NCBI GenBank assembly: GCA_028278065.1
Contig: JANQFA010000005.1
Coordinates: 1-39,589, forward strand
Direction of reading: 5' to 3'
From: Myxococcota bacterium
GTDB lineage: Bacteria; Myxococcota_A; UBA9160; JAFDET01
DNA: 39,589 nucleotides
Shown here: in pieces, positions 1 through 10,581 of the stretch
Layout: each line of letters starts with the position of its first letter
Position numbering within the stretch: the first letter of the stretch is position 1
The notes under the pieces: generated by a model
The model's database searches: none
Told to the model about the DNA's origin: nothing
What the model saw: the letters and a program-made list of their open reading frames with translations, nothing else
Position numbers and translations under genes: made by a program

Positions 1-651
1 GGTCGTATCGACTCGGACTGGCACACCGGTGGTGACGCCATCGTCCGCTACAAGAAGCGCAACGTGCTGGGGTTCTCGTTCGACTTCGCCGAGGATACCT
101 TCAAGACGAACTGGAGTGGGGAGTTCACCTGGTTCGGGTCGGTTCCCTTCGCCGACAACGACGAGTTCGACGGGATCCGCAGCAGCCAGAGCTACAACCT
201 GACCCTGTCCGTCGACCGGCCGACGTTCATCAACTTCCTCAACTCGAACCGCACGGTCCTGTTCAACACCCAGTGGTTCTTCCAGTACCTCCCGGACTAC
301 CGGTCCTCCTGGCCGGGGAACGGGCCCTTCAACGTCCTGGCGACCTTCACCATGGACACGGGCTACTTCCAGGACCGGCTGCGCACCACGTTGACCACGG
401 TCTACGACTTCGGCTCGAACTCCGGCGGACTCCTGCCCTCGATCTCGTGGCGCTTCACCGGCGACTTCTCGGTGATCTTCGGGCTGGCGGCCTTCTGGGG
501 ACGGGAGCAGCACGCCACGCCGCCGATCAACCCGCTGGGCGGGGATCCGTTCCGGGTCGGGGCGTACGCGAATACCGCCTTCGTGGAGAACGGGCTCTCG
601 CCGATCCGCGAGCGGGACGAGGTGTACTTCCGGCTTCGCTACACCTTCTAG
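1..651 (+). CDS. DUF1302-like outer-membrane beta-barrel protein, C-terminal part
   Basis: This is the 3' part of a gene that begins before the window; the frame is open from base 1 and ends at TAG 649-651, giving about 216 residues. The sequence alternates polar and aromatic residues as in amphipathic beta strands, is rich in Tyr, Trp and Phe, and ends in LRYTF. A terminal Phe is the usual C-terminal signal of Gram-negative outer-membrane barrels. The composition and the strand-rich end resemble DUF1302 proteins, which often sit beside genes for lipid, steroid or xenobiotic breakdown, but I recognise this by general appearance and not by a unique motif. It lies 47 bases ahead of a dimethylformamidase-like gene on the same strand, so the two may be cotranscribed. 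Substrate and function are unknown. Confidence 0.6.
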   Translation, partial: GRIDSDWHTGGDAIVRYKKRNVLGFSFDFAEDTFKTNWSGEFTWFGSVPFADNDEFDGIRSSQSYNLTLSVDRPTFINFLNSNRTVLFNTQWFFQYLPDYRSSWPGNGPFNVLATFTMDTGYFQDRLRTTLTTVYDFGSNSGGLLPSISWRFTGDFSVIFGLAAFWGREQHATPPINPLGGDPFRVGAYANTAFVENGLSPIRERDEVYFRLRYTF

Positions 652-698
652 GCGGGCCGAGCCCAGGGGCCGGCTCCGCGGCCGAGGAGGTGCGGGCG

Positions 699-2171
699 AT
701 GATCGCGGGCTACTGCTGGCCCCAGAGCGTGCTGCCGGGCGAGAGGGTGGAGATCTTCTGCTCCACGGACGCAGCCCGCTTCAACGTGGAGATCGTGCGC
801 CAGGGGCAGCGGGACGAGCCCGTGCATGCGATTCGGGGGATCCCGGGCGTCGCGCATCCGTTGCCCGAGGACGCGGGCGCGCGCGGCTGCGGCTGGGCGG
901 CCGCCGAGAGCGTGAGCGTCGGCGATGGCTGGTCCTCCGGCTTCTACCTGGTGCGCCTCACCGCCGAGGACGGCGAGACCGCCGAGGCCTTCTTCGTGGT
1001 GCGTGCCGCGCAGCCCGGAGACGCGCTGCTCGTGCTCTCGACGTCGACCTGGGCGGCCTACAACGACTGGGGAGGCCCCAGCTACTACACCGGGGGGCAC
1101 GCGTCGTCCCTGGAGCGGCCTCTTCCCAAGGGCTTCCTGGCGCGCCCCGAGCCCCTGCGCGTGCGCGCCGCCCGCATCGACGAGTTCTCGCTCGAGGAGA
1201 TCGCGGGCTACCTGCAGCAGGGCTACTCGCTCTGGGTGGTGTCCGCCGGGTGGTCGGCCTGGGAGCACCTCTTCGTGCAGTGGGCCGAGCGCGAGGGGAT
1301 CGCCCTGGACTACGCGGTGAGCAGCGATCTCGAGATGCAGCCAGGGCTGCTCGACCCCTATCGACTCTACCTGAGCGTGGGGCACGACGAGTACTGGTCG
1401 GCGCCCATGCGCGACGCGGTCGAGGGCTTCGTGGAGAGGGGAGGTCGCGCCGCCTTCTTCTCGGGCAACACGGCCTTCTGGCAGATCCGCCACGAAGAGG
1501 GCGGCCGCCGGCAGGTCGCCTACAAGATGGAGATCCAGTCCGATCCGGTCTGGGGCACGGACCGGAGCCACCTGCTCTCCACGATGTGGTCGGATCCCGT
1601 GGTGGGTCGCCCCGAGAACGAGATGACCGGAGTGAGCTTCACGCGGGGCGGCTATGCCCATCTCGAGAACGCGCCGCGCGGAACCGGCGGCTACACCGTC
1701 TGGCGACCGGGCCACTGGGCCTTCTCCGGACTCGACCTCTTTCCGGGCGACGTGGTGGGCGCCGAGCCGGTGGTGGTGGGGTACGAATGCGACGGCTGCG
1801 AGCTCCAGCTCGTCGATGGCCTTCCGGTGGCCACCGGAAACGACGGCACACCGAAGGCGTTCGAGGTGCTCGCCACGGCCCCCGCGCATCTCTGGGAGAG
1901 CCACGAGCGGCCGTCCGCGCTGCCTCTCATCGGGGTGGGCGAGCTCAACTGGGTGGCCGAGCGCCTGGGTGGGGGTGATACGCCGGAGAACCGCGAGAGA
2001 TTCGCCCACGGGTGCGCGGTCATGGGGTGGTTCGAGCGGGGCGAGGGTGCGGTCTTCACGACCGGATGCACCGACTGGGCCTTCGGCCTCGACGATCCCT
2101 CGGTCTCACGGATCACCCGGAACGTCATCGAGGGGTTCCTGAGCCCGGGACTGCCGTCCCGGACTCGCTAG
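699..2171 (+). CDS. N,N-dimethylformamidase beta (large) subunit-like protein
   Basis: The 490-residue product resembles the C-terminal domain of the N,N-dimethylformamidase large subunit (DmfA2-like). That enzyme hydrolyses dimethylformamide to dimethylamine and formate in methylotrophs, but most members of this family are uncharacterised. Features typical of the family include the segment STSTWAAYNDWGG near residues 108-120, the segment SVGHDEYWS near 226-234, which holds a likely metal-ligand His/Asp/Glu set, and a glycine-rich FSGNTAFWQIR stretch. The start is the ATG at 699 because GAGGAGG lies 8 bases before it; an in-frame extension to 273 would run over the preceding gene. It has no signal peptide. 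No small subunit is encoded next to it, so true dimethylformamidase activity is doubtful and the substrate is best left open. Glutamate dehydrogenase follows after 29 bases and could assimilate ammonium, but that link is inference. Confidence 0.75.
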   Translation: MIAGYCWPQSVLPGERVEIFCSTDAARFNVEIVRQGQRDEPVHAIRGIPGVAHPLPEDAGARGCGWAAAESVSVGDGWSSGFYLVRLTAEDGETAEAFFVVRAAQPGDALLVLSTSTWAAYNDWGGPSYYTGGHASSLERPLPKGFLARPEPLRVRAARIDEFSLEEIAGYLQQGYSLWVVSAGWSAWEHLFVQWAEREGIALDYAVSSDLEMQPGLLDPYRLYLSVGHDEYWSAPMRDAVEGFVERGGRAAFFSGNTAFWQIRHEEGGRRQVAYKMEIQSDPVWGTDRSHLLSTMWSDPVVGRPENEMTGVSFTRGGYAHLENAPRGTGGYTVWRPGHWAFSGLDLFPGDVVGAEPVVVGYECDGCELQLVDGLPVATGNDGTPKAFEVLATAPAHLWESHERPSALPLIGVGELNWVAERLGGGDTPENRERFAHGCAVMGWFERGEGAVFTTGCTDWAFGLDDPSVSRITRNVIEGFLSPGLPSRTR

Positions 2172-2200
2172 AGCGGGCGGCTTCGGGTACAACAGGGCCT

Positions 2201-3622
2201 GTGCCGAACCAGAGCGCCCGACGCAGCTTCTTCCACAGCGTCAACCAGTACCTCGACGTCGCGGCGGAGCACAGCAGCCTCGCCCCGGGCGTGATCCGGC
2301 AGGTCAAGTCCTGCAATGCCCTCTACCGCATCCGCTTCCCGGTGCGCGACGACGCGGGCGAGATCCAGGTGATCGAGGCCTTCCGAGCGGAGCACAGTCA
2401 CCACCGGAGCCCCACCAAGGGAGGCGTCCGATTCAGTCCTCGCGTGTCGCAGGACGAGGTGATGGCCCTGGCCGCACTCATGTCCTACAAGTGCGCCGTC
2501 GTCAACGTGCCTTTCGGCGGCGCCAAGGGGGGGGTGCGCATCGACCCGGGACGCTGCTCGCCCGCCTTCCTGGAGCGCATCACCCGACGCTACACCAGCG
2601 AGCTGATTCGCAAGCAGTTCATCGGTCCCGACGATGACGTACCCGCGCCCGACGTGGGCACGGGCGAGCGCGAGATGGGCTGGATCGCCGACACGTACAA
2701 GACCCTCGGGCCCGATCGGCTGAACGCCCTGGCCTGTGTGACGGGCAAGTCGCTCACCATGCACGGAATTCCCGGGCGCACCGAAGCCACCGGCCTCGGG
2801 GTGGTGCTCGCCCTCGAGCAGGCGCTCGATCATGGCGACGACCTGAAGCGGGCAGGGCTCTCCCCGGGGCTGGCGGGCAAGCGCGTCCTCGTCCACGGGC
2901 TCGGCAAGGTGGGCCTCCATGCCGCACTGGCCGCCGTGGAGCGGGGCGCGGTGGTCGTCGGCGTCTCCGTGAGCGACGGGGCGATCTACGACCCGAACGG
3001 GCTCGACGCGCAGGCGGTGCTCGATCACCGAGCCGAGCGCGGCTCGATCCTCGGCTTCCCCGGCGCGACCGATCTGTCGGAACCCTCGGAGCTGCTCGAG
3101 CAGGACGCGGACCTCCTGGTCCCCGCGGCCCTGGAGCACGACATCACCGCCGACAACGCTCTCCGGATCCAGGCCGGAGTGATCGCCGAAGGAGCCAACG
3201 GCCCCACCGACCCGGAGGCCGATGCCCTGCTGCGCGGCGCGGGCAAGCTCATCGTGCCGGACATCTACGCGAACGCCGGCGGGGTGGTGGTCTCCTACTT
3301 CGAATGGGTCAAGAACCTCTCCCACATCAGCTTCGAGCGCATGACGCGGCGCTACCAGGAGCTCTCCACCCGCCAGCTGGTGGATCTGGTTGCCAGCCGC
3401 ATGCCCGAGCCGGTTGCCGAGGAGACGCTGAAGGAGCTGTGCCGCCCTCCCGAGGAGATCGACTTCGTGCGCACGGCGCTCGAGAACACGATGGCCCAGT
3501 CCTATCACGCCGTGCGCGAGATCTGGAAGCAGCGGGATCTCCCGGACCTTCGCACGGCCGCCTATCTGTTGGCGCTGGAGAACGTGGGCGGTGCCTACAT
3601 CGAGTCCGGCGTCTTCCCGTAG
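2201..3622 (+). CDS. gdhA: Glu/Leu/Phe/Val family dehydrogenase (glutamate dehydrogenase)
   Basis: The 473-residue protein should catalyse NAD(P)-dependent reversible deamination of glutamate to 2-oxoglutarate and ammonium in the cytoplasm. The substrate-binding HRSPTKGGVRFSP segment is at about 69-81, and the active-site lysine is in PFGGAKGG (Lys 109). A conserved DVPAPDVGTG loop follows, and the Rossmann GLGKVG nucleotide loop lies in VHGLGKVGLHAA. The C-terminal domain has NAGGVVVSYFEWVKN, as in hexameric GDHs. I chose GTG 2201 because the conserved part starts soon after it; the longer in-frame start at 2012 would overlap the upstream gene. The ribosome site (AGGG) is weak. Length is slightly above the usual 420-450 residues. 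Coenzyme preference cannot be read with certainty. A leucine or phenylalanine dehydrogenase role is less likely, given the motifs and length. Confidence 0.93.
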   Translation: MPNQSARRSFFHSVNQYLDVAAEHSSLAPGVIRQVKSCNALYRIRFPVRDDAGEIQVIEAFRAEHSHHRSPTKGGVRFSPRVSQDEVMALAALMSYKCAVVNVPFGGAKGGVRIDPGRCSPAFLERITRRYTSELIRKQFIGPDDDVPAPDVGTGEREMGWIADTYKTLGPDRLNALACVTGKSLTMHGIPGRTEATGLGVVLALEQALDHGDDLKRAGLSPGLAGKRVLVHGLGKVGLHAALAAVERGAVVVGVSVSDGAIYDPNGLDAQAVLDHRAERGSILGFPGATDLSEPSELLEQDADLLVPAALEHDITADNALRIQAGVIAEGANGPTDPEADALLRGAGKLIVPDIYANAGGVVVSYFEWVKNLSHISFERMTRRYQELSTRQLVDLVASRMPEPVAEETLKELCRPPEEIDFVRTALENTMAQSYHAVREIWKQRDLPDLRTAAYLLALENVGGAYIESGVFP

Positions 3623-3667
3623 GTGCGACGGCGCTCGCCGCGATCGGTCCAGAGGAGGAGCCACCGA

Positions 3668-4513
3668 ATGCTGAGCCGCCTGGCGATCGTCCCGGCCGTG
3701 GTCCTGTTCGCCGCGTGCGCGAACCCGCCGGGAGGTTCAGGAGGGAGGCCGGCCCACGATGATCTCGCGGCGGTTCTGTGGATGGCCGCGTCGGCGGAGT
3801 ACTACGCTTCGGTGGAGCAGGCCTACTGGCTGGCGACGACCCGTCTGGACGTGGCGCTGGACGGCGGCGATCCGTCCTGGACGGCCGCGATCGAGCAGGT
3901 AGGGGACTATCAGGCGCTGCCTCCGGCAGTCGTCCTCGACGTCGACGAGGGCGTCCTCGACACCAGCGGATTCCAGGCTCGACTCCTGGCCAGCGGTGAC
4001 CGCTTCGACGTCGAGGTCTGGAACGACTGGGTGCGCGAGGCGCGGGCGTCGGCGCTGCCCGGTGCCCTCGACTTCGTGCGCGATGCGTCGGGGCGCGGGC
4101 TGCGGATCTTCTACGTGACCAACCGCGACCACTCGGTCGAGGAGGCCACCCGGCGCAATCTCCAGGCGCTCGGCTTCCCCGTCGATCGGGACGGCGCCAA
4201 CCTGCTGACCCTGGACGAGCGCGCCGGGTGGGATGCCGACAAGACATCGCGGCGGCGCTTCCTCGCCGAGACCCACCGGATCGTCCTCATCGTCGGGGAC
4301 GACCTGAACGACTTCGTCGCGGGAGCCCACACGACGCCCGAGGGGCGGCTGGAGCTGGCGCGGCGCCATCGGTCGCAGTGGGGCACGCGCTGGATCATGC
4401 TCCCCAACCCGGTCTACGGCGGCTGGGAGCGGTCCTTCCGCGACTTCGACGACGACGTGTCGGCGCCGGAGATCCGGCGCCGCAAGTGGGAGGCGATCGA
4501 GGCGCTGGACTAG
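3668..4513 (+). CDS. HAD-family acid phosphatase, class B / P4-like lipoprotein
   Basis: The 281-residue protein looks like the lipoprotein e(P4) class of periplasmic acid phosphatases/5'-nucleotidases. It starts with a short signal peptide ending in VVLFAAC, with the lipidated Cys at 17; the -3 residue is Phe, a weaker lipobox. HAD motif I is VVLDVDEGVLD (Asp 91, Asp 93), motif II is FYVTNR, and the acidic motif is GDDLNDF. In characterised P4 enzymes motif I reads DxDET; here the Thr is Gly, so activity or specificity may differ. The ATG at 3668 is preferred because GGAGGAG lies just upstream; an earlier ATG at 3626 would place an Arg-rich stretch before the signal peptide. It follows gdhA by 45 bases. 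Its last four bases overlap the end of the convergent AarF gene. It probably removes phosphate from nucleotides or cofactors for uptake. Confidence 0.8.
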   Translation: MLSRLAIVPAVVLFAACANPPGGSGGRPAHDDLAAVLWMAASAEYYASVEQAYWLATTRLDVALDGGDPSWTAAIEQVGDYQALPPAVVLDVDEGVLDTSGFQARLLASGDRFDVEVWNDWVREARASALPGALDFVRDASGRGLRIFYVTNRDHSVEEATRRNLQALGFPVDRDGANLLTLDERAGWDADKTSRRRFLAETHRIVLIVGDDLNDFVAGAHTTPEGRLELARRHRSQWGTRWIMLPNPVYGGWERSFRDFDDDVSAPEIRRRKWEAIEALD

Positions 4514-5856
4514 GCGCCGGCGTCGAGGAACCGCTCGAGGAGGGCGCGGGTGTCGACCCGAGCTCCCAGTCTCGCGCAGAGCAGGAATGACCCCACGAGC
4601 TTCCGGTGCAGGAAGACCGTCTCCGGAGGAGGCGGGTGCAGGAAGCCGCGCCGGAACATCAGGTCGAAGCCCAGGTCACGGGCACGGACGGCCAGGTTCG
4701 AGCGCGCGAAGTCGTAGAGACCGCGATGCCGGAACGGCTCGGAGACCAGCAGGATGAGGTCCACGACGCCCTCGGCCCGACGGTCGGACTCGTCCTCGGC
4801 CAGGTAGCCGATGCGCTGTGCGGCGCGCCGCACTCCGGCCCGGTCTCCGGCGACGATCGCGCGGCACAGCTCCGCGTAGCGATGGGTGAACTTCGGGTCG
4901 AACTCGCGCGTGGATCCGAAGTCGAGCAGCAGGATCCGATCGTTCGCGGGGTCGACCAGGTAGTTGGCGAAGTTGGGGTCGGTCTGCATGAAGTGGAACT
5001 CGAAGAGCTCGCGCAGGACGAGGTGCTCGAGGGTCGCCCCCGCCGCGTCCCGGCGGGCCTGCTCGGTCTCGGGAGCCGCCAGATCCTCGATGGGAAGTCC
5101 GCGCAGGCGATCCATGGCGAGCACCCGCCGCGTGGTGAGATCGGCGTGCACGAGCGGCACGACGAGCCGCGGATCGTCGGCCACCAGCGACCGGTAGCGG
5201 CGCAGGTTCTCGGCCTCCGCCAGGTAGTCGGCCTCCTGTCGGAGCTGTCGCTTGGCTTCCGTCAGGATTCCCGAGAGGTCCAGGTCGCCGGGAAGCAGAC
5301 GCGCGAGCCGCAGCAGGGATGCGACGTTGTCCACATCGCTGTCGATGCTCCGGGCGACGCCCGGATACTGGATCTTGAGCGCCAGCTCGCGCCCGTCGAG
5401 GGCCACGGCCTCGTGCACCTGCCCGATCGAAGCCGAGGCGATCGGCTCCATGTCGAAGGATCGGAAGCGTTCCTCCCAGCCCTTTCCGTAGGCGCGGCCG
5501 AGGGCGCGGCGCACCTGGGTGGCGGGCATGGTGTCGGCTGCGTCGCGCAGGACGGCGAGCGCCTCGACGAACTCGGGAGGGAGCAGGTCGTCGGTCTCGA
5601 GCGAGACCAGTTGCCCGAGCTTCATCGCCGCGCCGCGCATGCTCGAGAGACGTCGCGCCAGCTTCTGGGCGTTGGCGCCCGAGAGGATGGCACTGGCCGC
5701 CTCGGAGGGAGCGCCGCGCAACGCACGGCGGGCGCTCTCGGCGAGGCTCCCCGCCGCCATCTCGCCCGCCATCCAGCCGAAGCGAGCCAGGCGTTCGACA
5801 CGGCCCGAGGGAACCCGGGAACGCCGCTTCGTGGGACGCCGCGGTCCCTCGCCCAT
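4510..5856 (-). CDS. AarF/ABC1/UbiB family atypical kinase
   Basis: The 448-residue protein belongs to the ABC1/ADCK/UbiB family, atypical kinase-like ATPases tied to quinone biosynthesis or lipid handling. The family-defining KxGQ helix is visible as RGAAMKLGQLVSLE at about 74-87. It is followed by the Ala-rich loop ASASIGQVH that replaces the normal P-loop, by ALKIQYPG with the ATP-binding Lys, by the catalytic-loop region MQTDPNFANYL, and by LLLDFGSTRE as the metal-binding DFG. No clear C-terminal membrane helix pair like that of E. coli UbiB is seen, so it is closer to the soluble AarF type found in many phyla. GGAGGAG lies just before the ATG. It is transcribed alone, divergent from the WS/DGAT gene and convergent with the phosphatase. 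Its substrate is unknown. Confidence 0.88.
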   Translation of the reverse strand: MGEGPRRPTKRRSRVPSGRVERLARFGWMAGEMAAGSLAESARRALRGAPSEAASAILSGANAQKLARRLSSMRGAAMKLGQLVSLETDDLLPPEFVEALAVLRDAADTMPATQVRRALGRAYGKGWEERFRSFDMEPIASASIGQVHEAVALDGRELALKIQYPGVARSIDSDVDNVASLLRLARLLPGDLDLSGILTEAKRQLRQEADYLAEAENLRRYRSLVADDPRLVVPLVHADLTTRRVLAMDRLRGLPIEDLAAPETEQARRDAAGATLEHLVLRELFEFHFMQTDPNFANYLVDPANDRILLLDFGSTREFDPKFTHRYAELCRAIVAGDRAGVRRAAQRIGYLAEDESDRRAEGVVDLILLVSEPFRHRGLYDFARSNLAVRARDLGFDLMFRRGFLHPPPPETVFLHRKLVGSFLLCARLGARVDTRALLERFLDAGA

Positions 5857-5971
5857 CCGACTCCTCCGTGCATCGTCCGGGGTCTCTAGCGTAAGCTATG
5901 CCTGGCGGACGGGCTCGGGTCGCCCAGGCGACAGACGCGAGCGAAGTGGTCTGCTGAGCGGGGTCCCGATC

Positions 5972-7375
5972 ATGGTGTCCGAGAGCGAGAGCACGCCCCT
6001 CAGTCCCGAGGATCTGACCTTCTGGTACGCGGACCAGCCGCGGCAGCGCACCACCATGGCGTTGCTGATGCTGCTCGACCGCGCGCCCGATCCGGAGCGC
6101 CTGCGGGCCGCGGCAGCGCGCGCCGTGGAGGCGGTTCCCCGTCTCCGCCAGCGCGTGGTCGAGGCGCCCCTGGGCATCGCCCTCCCGCGCTGGGAGGACG
6201 ATCCCACCTTCGACCTCGACTTCCACGTGCGCCGCTACTCCCTGGCGGCCGAGACGGGAACGGAGAGCGACCTCGAAGGCCTGTTCCGCACCATCGGCCC
6301 CATCTACGAGCGGCCCTTCGATCGCACCCGGCCGCTCTGGGAGCTGATCGAGATCGACCACCCGCACGGCTCCGCCATCTTCTTTCGCCTCCACCACGCG
6401 GTAGCCGACGGAGTGGGTGGCAACAGCATCCTCGCCGCCTTGACCGACGCGGATCCGGACGGCGAGCCGCTGCCCCCGCCGTCCGACAAGGCGCCCGGGG
6501 GCTGGGACGACCCTCCCATCGTGGACCGACTGACGACAGCCGTGCGCGATCGCGTGAGCCAGGACGTGGACCGCGGGCTGGCGGTGGCGGGCGCCGCCTG
6601 GCGGACCCTGCGCGAGCCGGGAGGCCTGGTGCAGGCCGCCTCCGCCGTGGGCGAGATGCTCGAGGACCTCCGCTACCGGAGCCCGTCGCCACTCACCCGG
6701 AGCGGGCGGGGGCGGCGCCTCTCGGGCGTCGAGATCGACTTCGAGCGCCTGCGCGAGACCCGGCGCGCGCTCGAGGGACGCATGATCGACGTGCTGCTGA
6801 CGGGCGTGGCCGGCGCGATGGGCGAGTGGCATCGGGAGCAGGGACACGGCAACGTGAAGGACCTGCTCACGCTGGTGCCCATCAACCTGCGACCCCTCGA
6901 GCAGCAGGGGGCGGAGGCGGGGCTCGGGAATCGCGCCACCGGAATCCTGGTGCGGCTTCCGATCGGCCGGCGCCGCCCGGTCCCGCGCTTCCGCGAGGTG
7001 CGCAAGCGGGTGGAGGCGCGCAAGCAGAGCGCTTCGGGAGAGCTTCTCCCCGAGCTGGCGGGGGCCCTCGCCGCCCTTCCGGCGGGCCTCTATCGGCGCC
7101 TGGTATACGTCTCCTCCCAGCAGATCGACCTGATCGTGACCAACGTGCCGGGGATTCCGATCCCGCGCTGGGTCGCCGGCTCCGAGATCGTCGCCGCCTA
7201 CCCGTTCGCGCCCGTCGCCCCCCAGTGCCCGATCAGTGTGGCCCTCTACGGCTATCGCGGGCGCCTGTTCGTGGGAATCGACGCCGACGCCAGTGCGGTC
7301 CCCGACCTGGAGCCCTTCCGCGGCATGCTGGCGCGCTCGTTCGACGACCTGGTGACGGCGGCGCTGGGCGAGTGA
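5972..7375 (+). CDS. wax ester synthase / diacylglycerol acyltransferase (WS/DGAT)
   Basis: The 467-residue enzyme should transfer an acyl group from acyl-CoA to a long-chain alcohol or diacylglycerol, making wax esters or triacylglycerol as storage lipid. The catalytic HHxxxDG motif is present as HHAVADG at residues 141-147. The family's second marker, TNVPG, is in IVTNVPGIPIPRW near the C-terminal third, and the N-terminal SPEDLTFWYAD is also typical. Length matches the family (450-500). ATG 5972 and GTG 5975 are both possible starts; a longer frame back to 5519 lies antisense inside the AarF gene. No membrane helix is evident, which fits a peripheral lipid-droplet enzyme. It stands alone between divergent and convergent neighbours. 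Which acceptor it uses cannot be told from the sequence. Confidence 0.9.
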   Translation: MVSESESTPLSPEDLTFWYADQPRQRTTMALLMLLDRAPDPERLRAAAARAVEAVPRLRQRVVEAPLGIALPRWEDDPTFDLDFHVRRYSLAAETGTESDLEGLFRTIGPIYERPFDRTRPLWELIEIDHPHGSAIFFRLHHAVADGVGGNSILAALTDADPDGEPLPPPSDKAPGGWDDPPIVDRLTTAVRDRVSQDVDRGLAVAGAAWRTLREPGGLVQAASAVGEMLEDLRYRSPSPLTRSGRGRRLSGVEIDFERLRETRRALEGRMIDVLLTGVAGAMGEWHREQGHGNVKDLLTLVPINLRPLEQQGAEAGLGNRATGILVRLPIGRRRPVPRFREVRKRVEARKQSASGELLPELAGALAALPAGLYRRLVYVSSQQIDLIVTNVPGIPIPRWVAGSEIVAAYPFAPVAPQCPISVALYGYRGRLFVGIDADASAVPDLEPFRGMLARSFDDLVTAALGE

Positions 7376-7454
7376 GCCGTCCGGCCTCGGCATCCCCCTG
7401 AGCGAGGAGAGCGGACTGCTCCAGCGCGCCCATCCGGAGGACCTGGGCGGCAAG

Positions 7455-7474
7455 GGCTGAGCTGCGCCTCAGCC
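7455..7474. terminator. small hairpin between convergent genes
   Basis: GGCTGAG (7455-7461) and CTCAGCC (7468-7474) form a perfect 7-bp stem with a 6-base loop. It includes the stop codon of the truncated-haemoglobin gene and lies 80 bases after the WS/DGAT stop. There is no T tract on either side, so rho-independent termination is only possible, not shown. Confidence 0.35.
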
Positions 7475-7858
7475 GTCCACACCCACCTCGCCGGTGATGT
7501 CCATCGCGTAGGTGTTGATCCGGCTGATGATGTCCAACGTGTCCTGCTCGTCCGTCCCGCGGGAGCGCAGGGTCTCCAGCAGGTGGTCGACGAAGCGGGC
7601 CATGTGCCGCGTGCGGATGCCGCGCCCGCTGTGTGCCGCGGCCAGGGACTGGCCCGCGTAGCGGATCGGGCCGTCCAGGGCCGCACAGAAGAACTCGCGT
7701 TGCATCTCCTGGAGGCGATCGATGCGGGTGTCCGCGAAGAAGGGCGCCAGGAGGGGATCCGCGAGCACCCGGTCGTAGAACTCGTCCACCAGCTCGGCGA
7801 TCGCGGCCTCGCCGCCGATGCGCTCGTAGAGCGTCCCGCGATCGGTCGCTTCGATCAT
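7469..7858 (-). CDS. truncated haemoglobin (2/2 globin, group I-like)
   Basis: The 129-residue protein is a bacterial truncated globin that binds haem and handles O2 or NO. The start MIEATDRGTLYERIGGEAAI is typical, with LYERIGG at residues 10-16. Tyr 28 in EFYDRV fits helix position B10, the FF pair at 40-41 fits the CD1 region, and His 76 in AHSGRGI fits the proximal F8 haem ligand, followed by His 85 before MARFVDHL as in group I members. The start ATG has GGGAGGAC just upstream. It lies 33 bases downstream of the alpha-E gene on the same strand, so it is probably the last gene of the ATP-grasp/alpha-E transcript. That pairing is unusual. NO detoxification or O2 sensing are both possible. 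Confidence 0.88.
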   Translation of the reverse strand: MIEATDRGTLYERIGGEAAIAELVDEFYDRVLADPLLAPFFADTRIDRLQEMQREFFCAALDGPIRYAGQSLAAAHSGRGIRTRHMARFVDHLLETLRSRGTDEQDTLDIISRINTYAMDITGEVGVDG

Positions 7859-7891
7859 TCCCGTCCTCCCGGGTGGGGGCTGGCCTCTCCC

Positions 7892-8907
7892 TCAGGCGGC
7901 GCGGGTATCGCGCAACGGCGCGGAGAGGCTCTCGAGCACCCCCACGCAGTGGCGGAGCCAGGCGTTCGGGGGGTCGAGGTAGTCGTAGTGGATGGTGTCG
8001 CAGAGCCGCTCGGTCGCTCCGACAATCCAGCTCAGGGTGCTGTGGAGTCCGCGCTGCTCGACATCGGCCAGGTCCATCTGCAGCAGCTCGCCCCGCAGCC
8101 GCTCGAGTGCGGTGCGCGAGCGGCGAGGCAGCCCGACCGGGTCGTTGCGGCGAACCGCGAAGAGGAGAGCGCGGGCCTGGTCCAGGTTGTAGAGCACGGA
8201 GCGCGGGAAGGAGCGGTCGAAGAGAAGGAAGCGCGTGACCGCCTTCCCGCTGAGCGGATCGGGACAGCGCCGGAAGAAGGGATCGAAGGCGCAGCAGGAG
8301 CGCAGCAGGGCGACCCAGCGTGCGGCATCGACATCGCCGGCCGGCTCCTCCCCGTCCGCAGGGCGGTGCACGTCGACGATGCTCGCGGTGACACCCGCTC
8401 GCTCCACGGCCCTGCCGAGCTCCATGAAGACGAAGGGCTCGTCGTGCAGCATGGTGGCATGGGAGACGCCGTGGAAGAGCAGGGTGGATTGCACCATGCG
8501 CTCGTAGAATCCGCTCCGGTTGCGCTGGTACAGACGCCGCGAGTCGCTCCCCTGGAGCCACAGCCAGAGGTCGTTGATCGCCTCCCACGCCTCGAGGCTC
8601 ATGATCTCGCGCACGGTGCGCGCGTTCTCGCGGGCGCCGCGCGCTGCGCTGAAGAGCGACGAAGGGTGATCCGCGTCCCAGGTGAGGTACTGCTGGATCG
8701 CTTCGCCGTCGTCCAGGAGCTCCGCGCCGACCCGCCTGCGGAAGTCGTCCTCCTGGCCCGTCAGGGCGACGAGCGGACGCCAGCGCCAGGCGGATGACAG
8801 GCCGGCGTCGATGTGCAGAGCGTGGCGCACGTCCATCAGCCGGGCGAGCGAGTCCACGCGCTCCAGGTAACGGGCCAGCCAGAAGCAGCCCTCGGCGACG
8901 CGCGAGA

Positions 8908-8911
<4 letters not shown>
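7892..8911 (-). CDS. alpha-E domain protein (DUF403)
   Basis: The 339-residue all-helical protein starts [20 protein letters not shown], the standard opening of alpha-E domain proteins, and has the expected [12 protein letters not shown] and [17 protein letters not shown] segments. Its ATG overlaps the stop of the ATP-grasp gene by four bases (ATGA), so the two are translationally coupled. Alpha-E proteins are found next to circularly permuted ATP-grasp ligases and often a transglutaminase-like protease. Comparative genomics has linked these sets to synthesis or turnover of a peptide-like product, but the chemistry is not established. Here the transglutaminase is missing from the immediate neighbourhood and a globin follows instead. 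Confidence 0.88.
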
Positions 8912-10425
<1,514 letters not shown>

Positions 10426-10581
10426 GCAGGGAGCCTCAGCAAGACCCGTGCCGCTGGCGCCCGGACGGGGCCGGGCCGCGCGTCAGCCAGCGGGCCGCTC
10501 AGACGAAGGGCAGTCGCTGCCCAGGAGTTGGTCGCCGGGTGGCGCGGAGGCGCCCGGCCCGCTTCGCGGTAGGCTGCAGCC

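Noticed and set aside
4676-7453. A 925-codon minus-strand frame covering the WS/DGAT gene and most of the AarF gene
   Set aside because: It is antisense to WS/DGAT and an alternative frame of AarF, both of which have clear family motifs.
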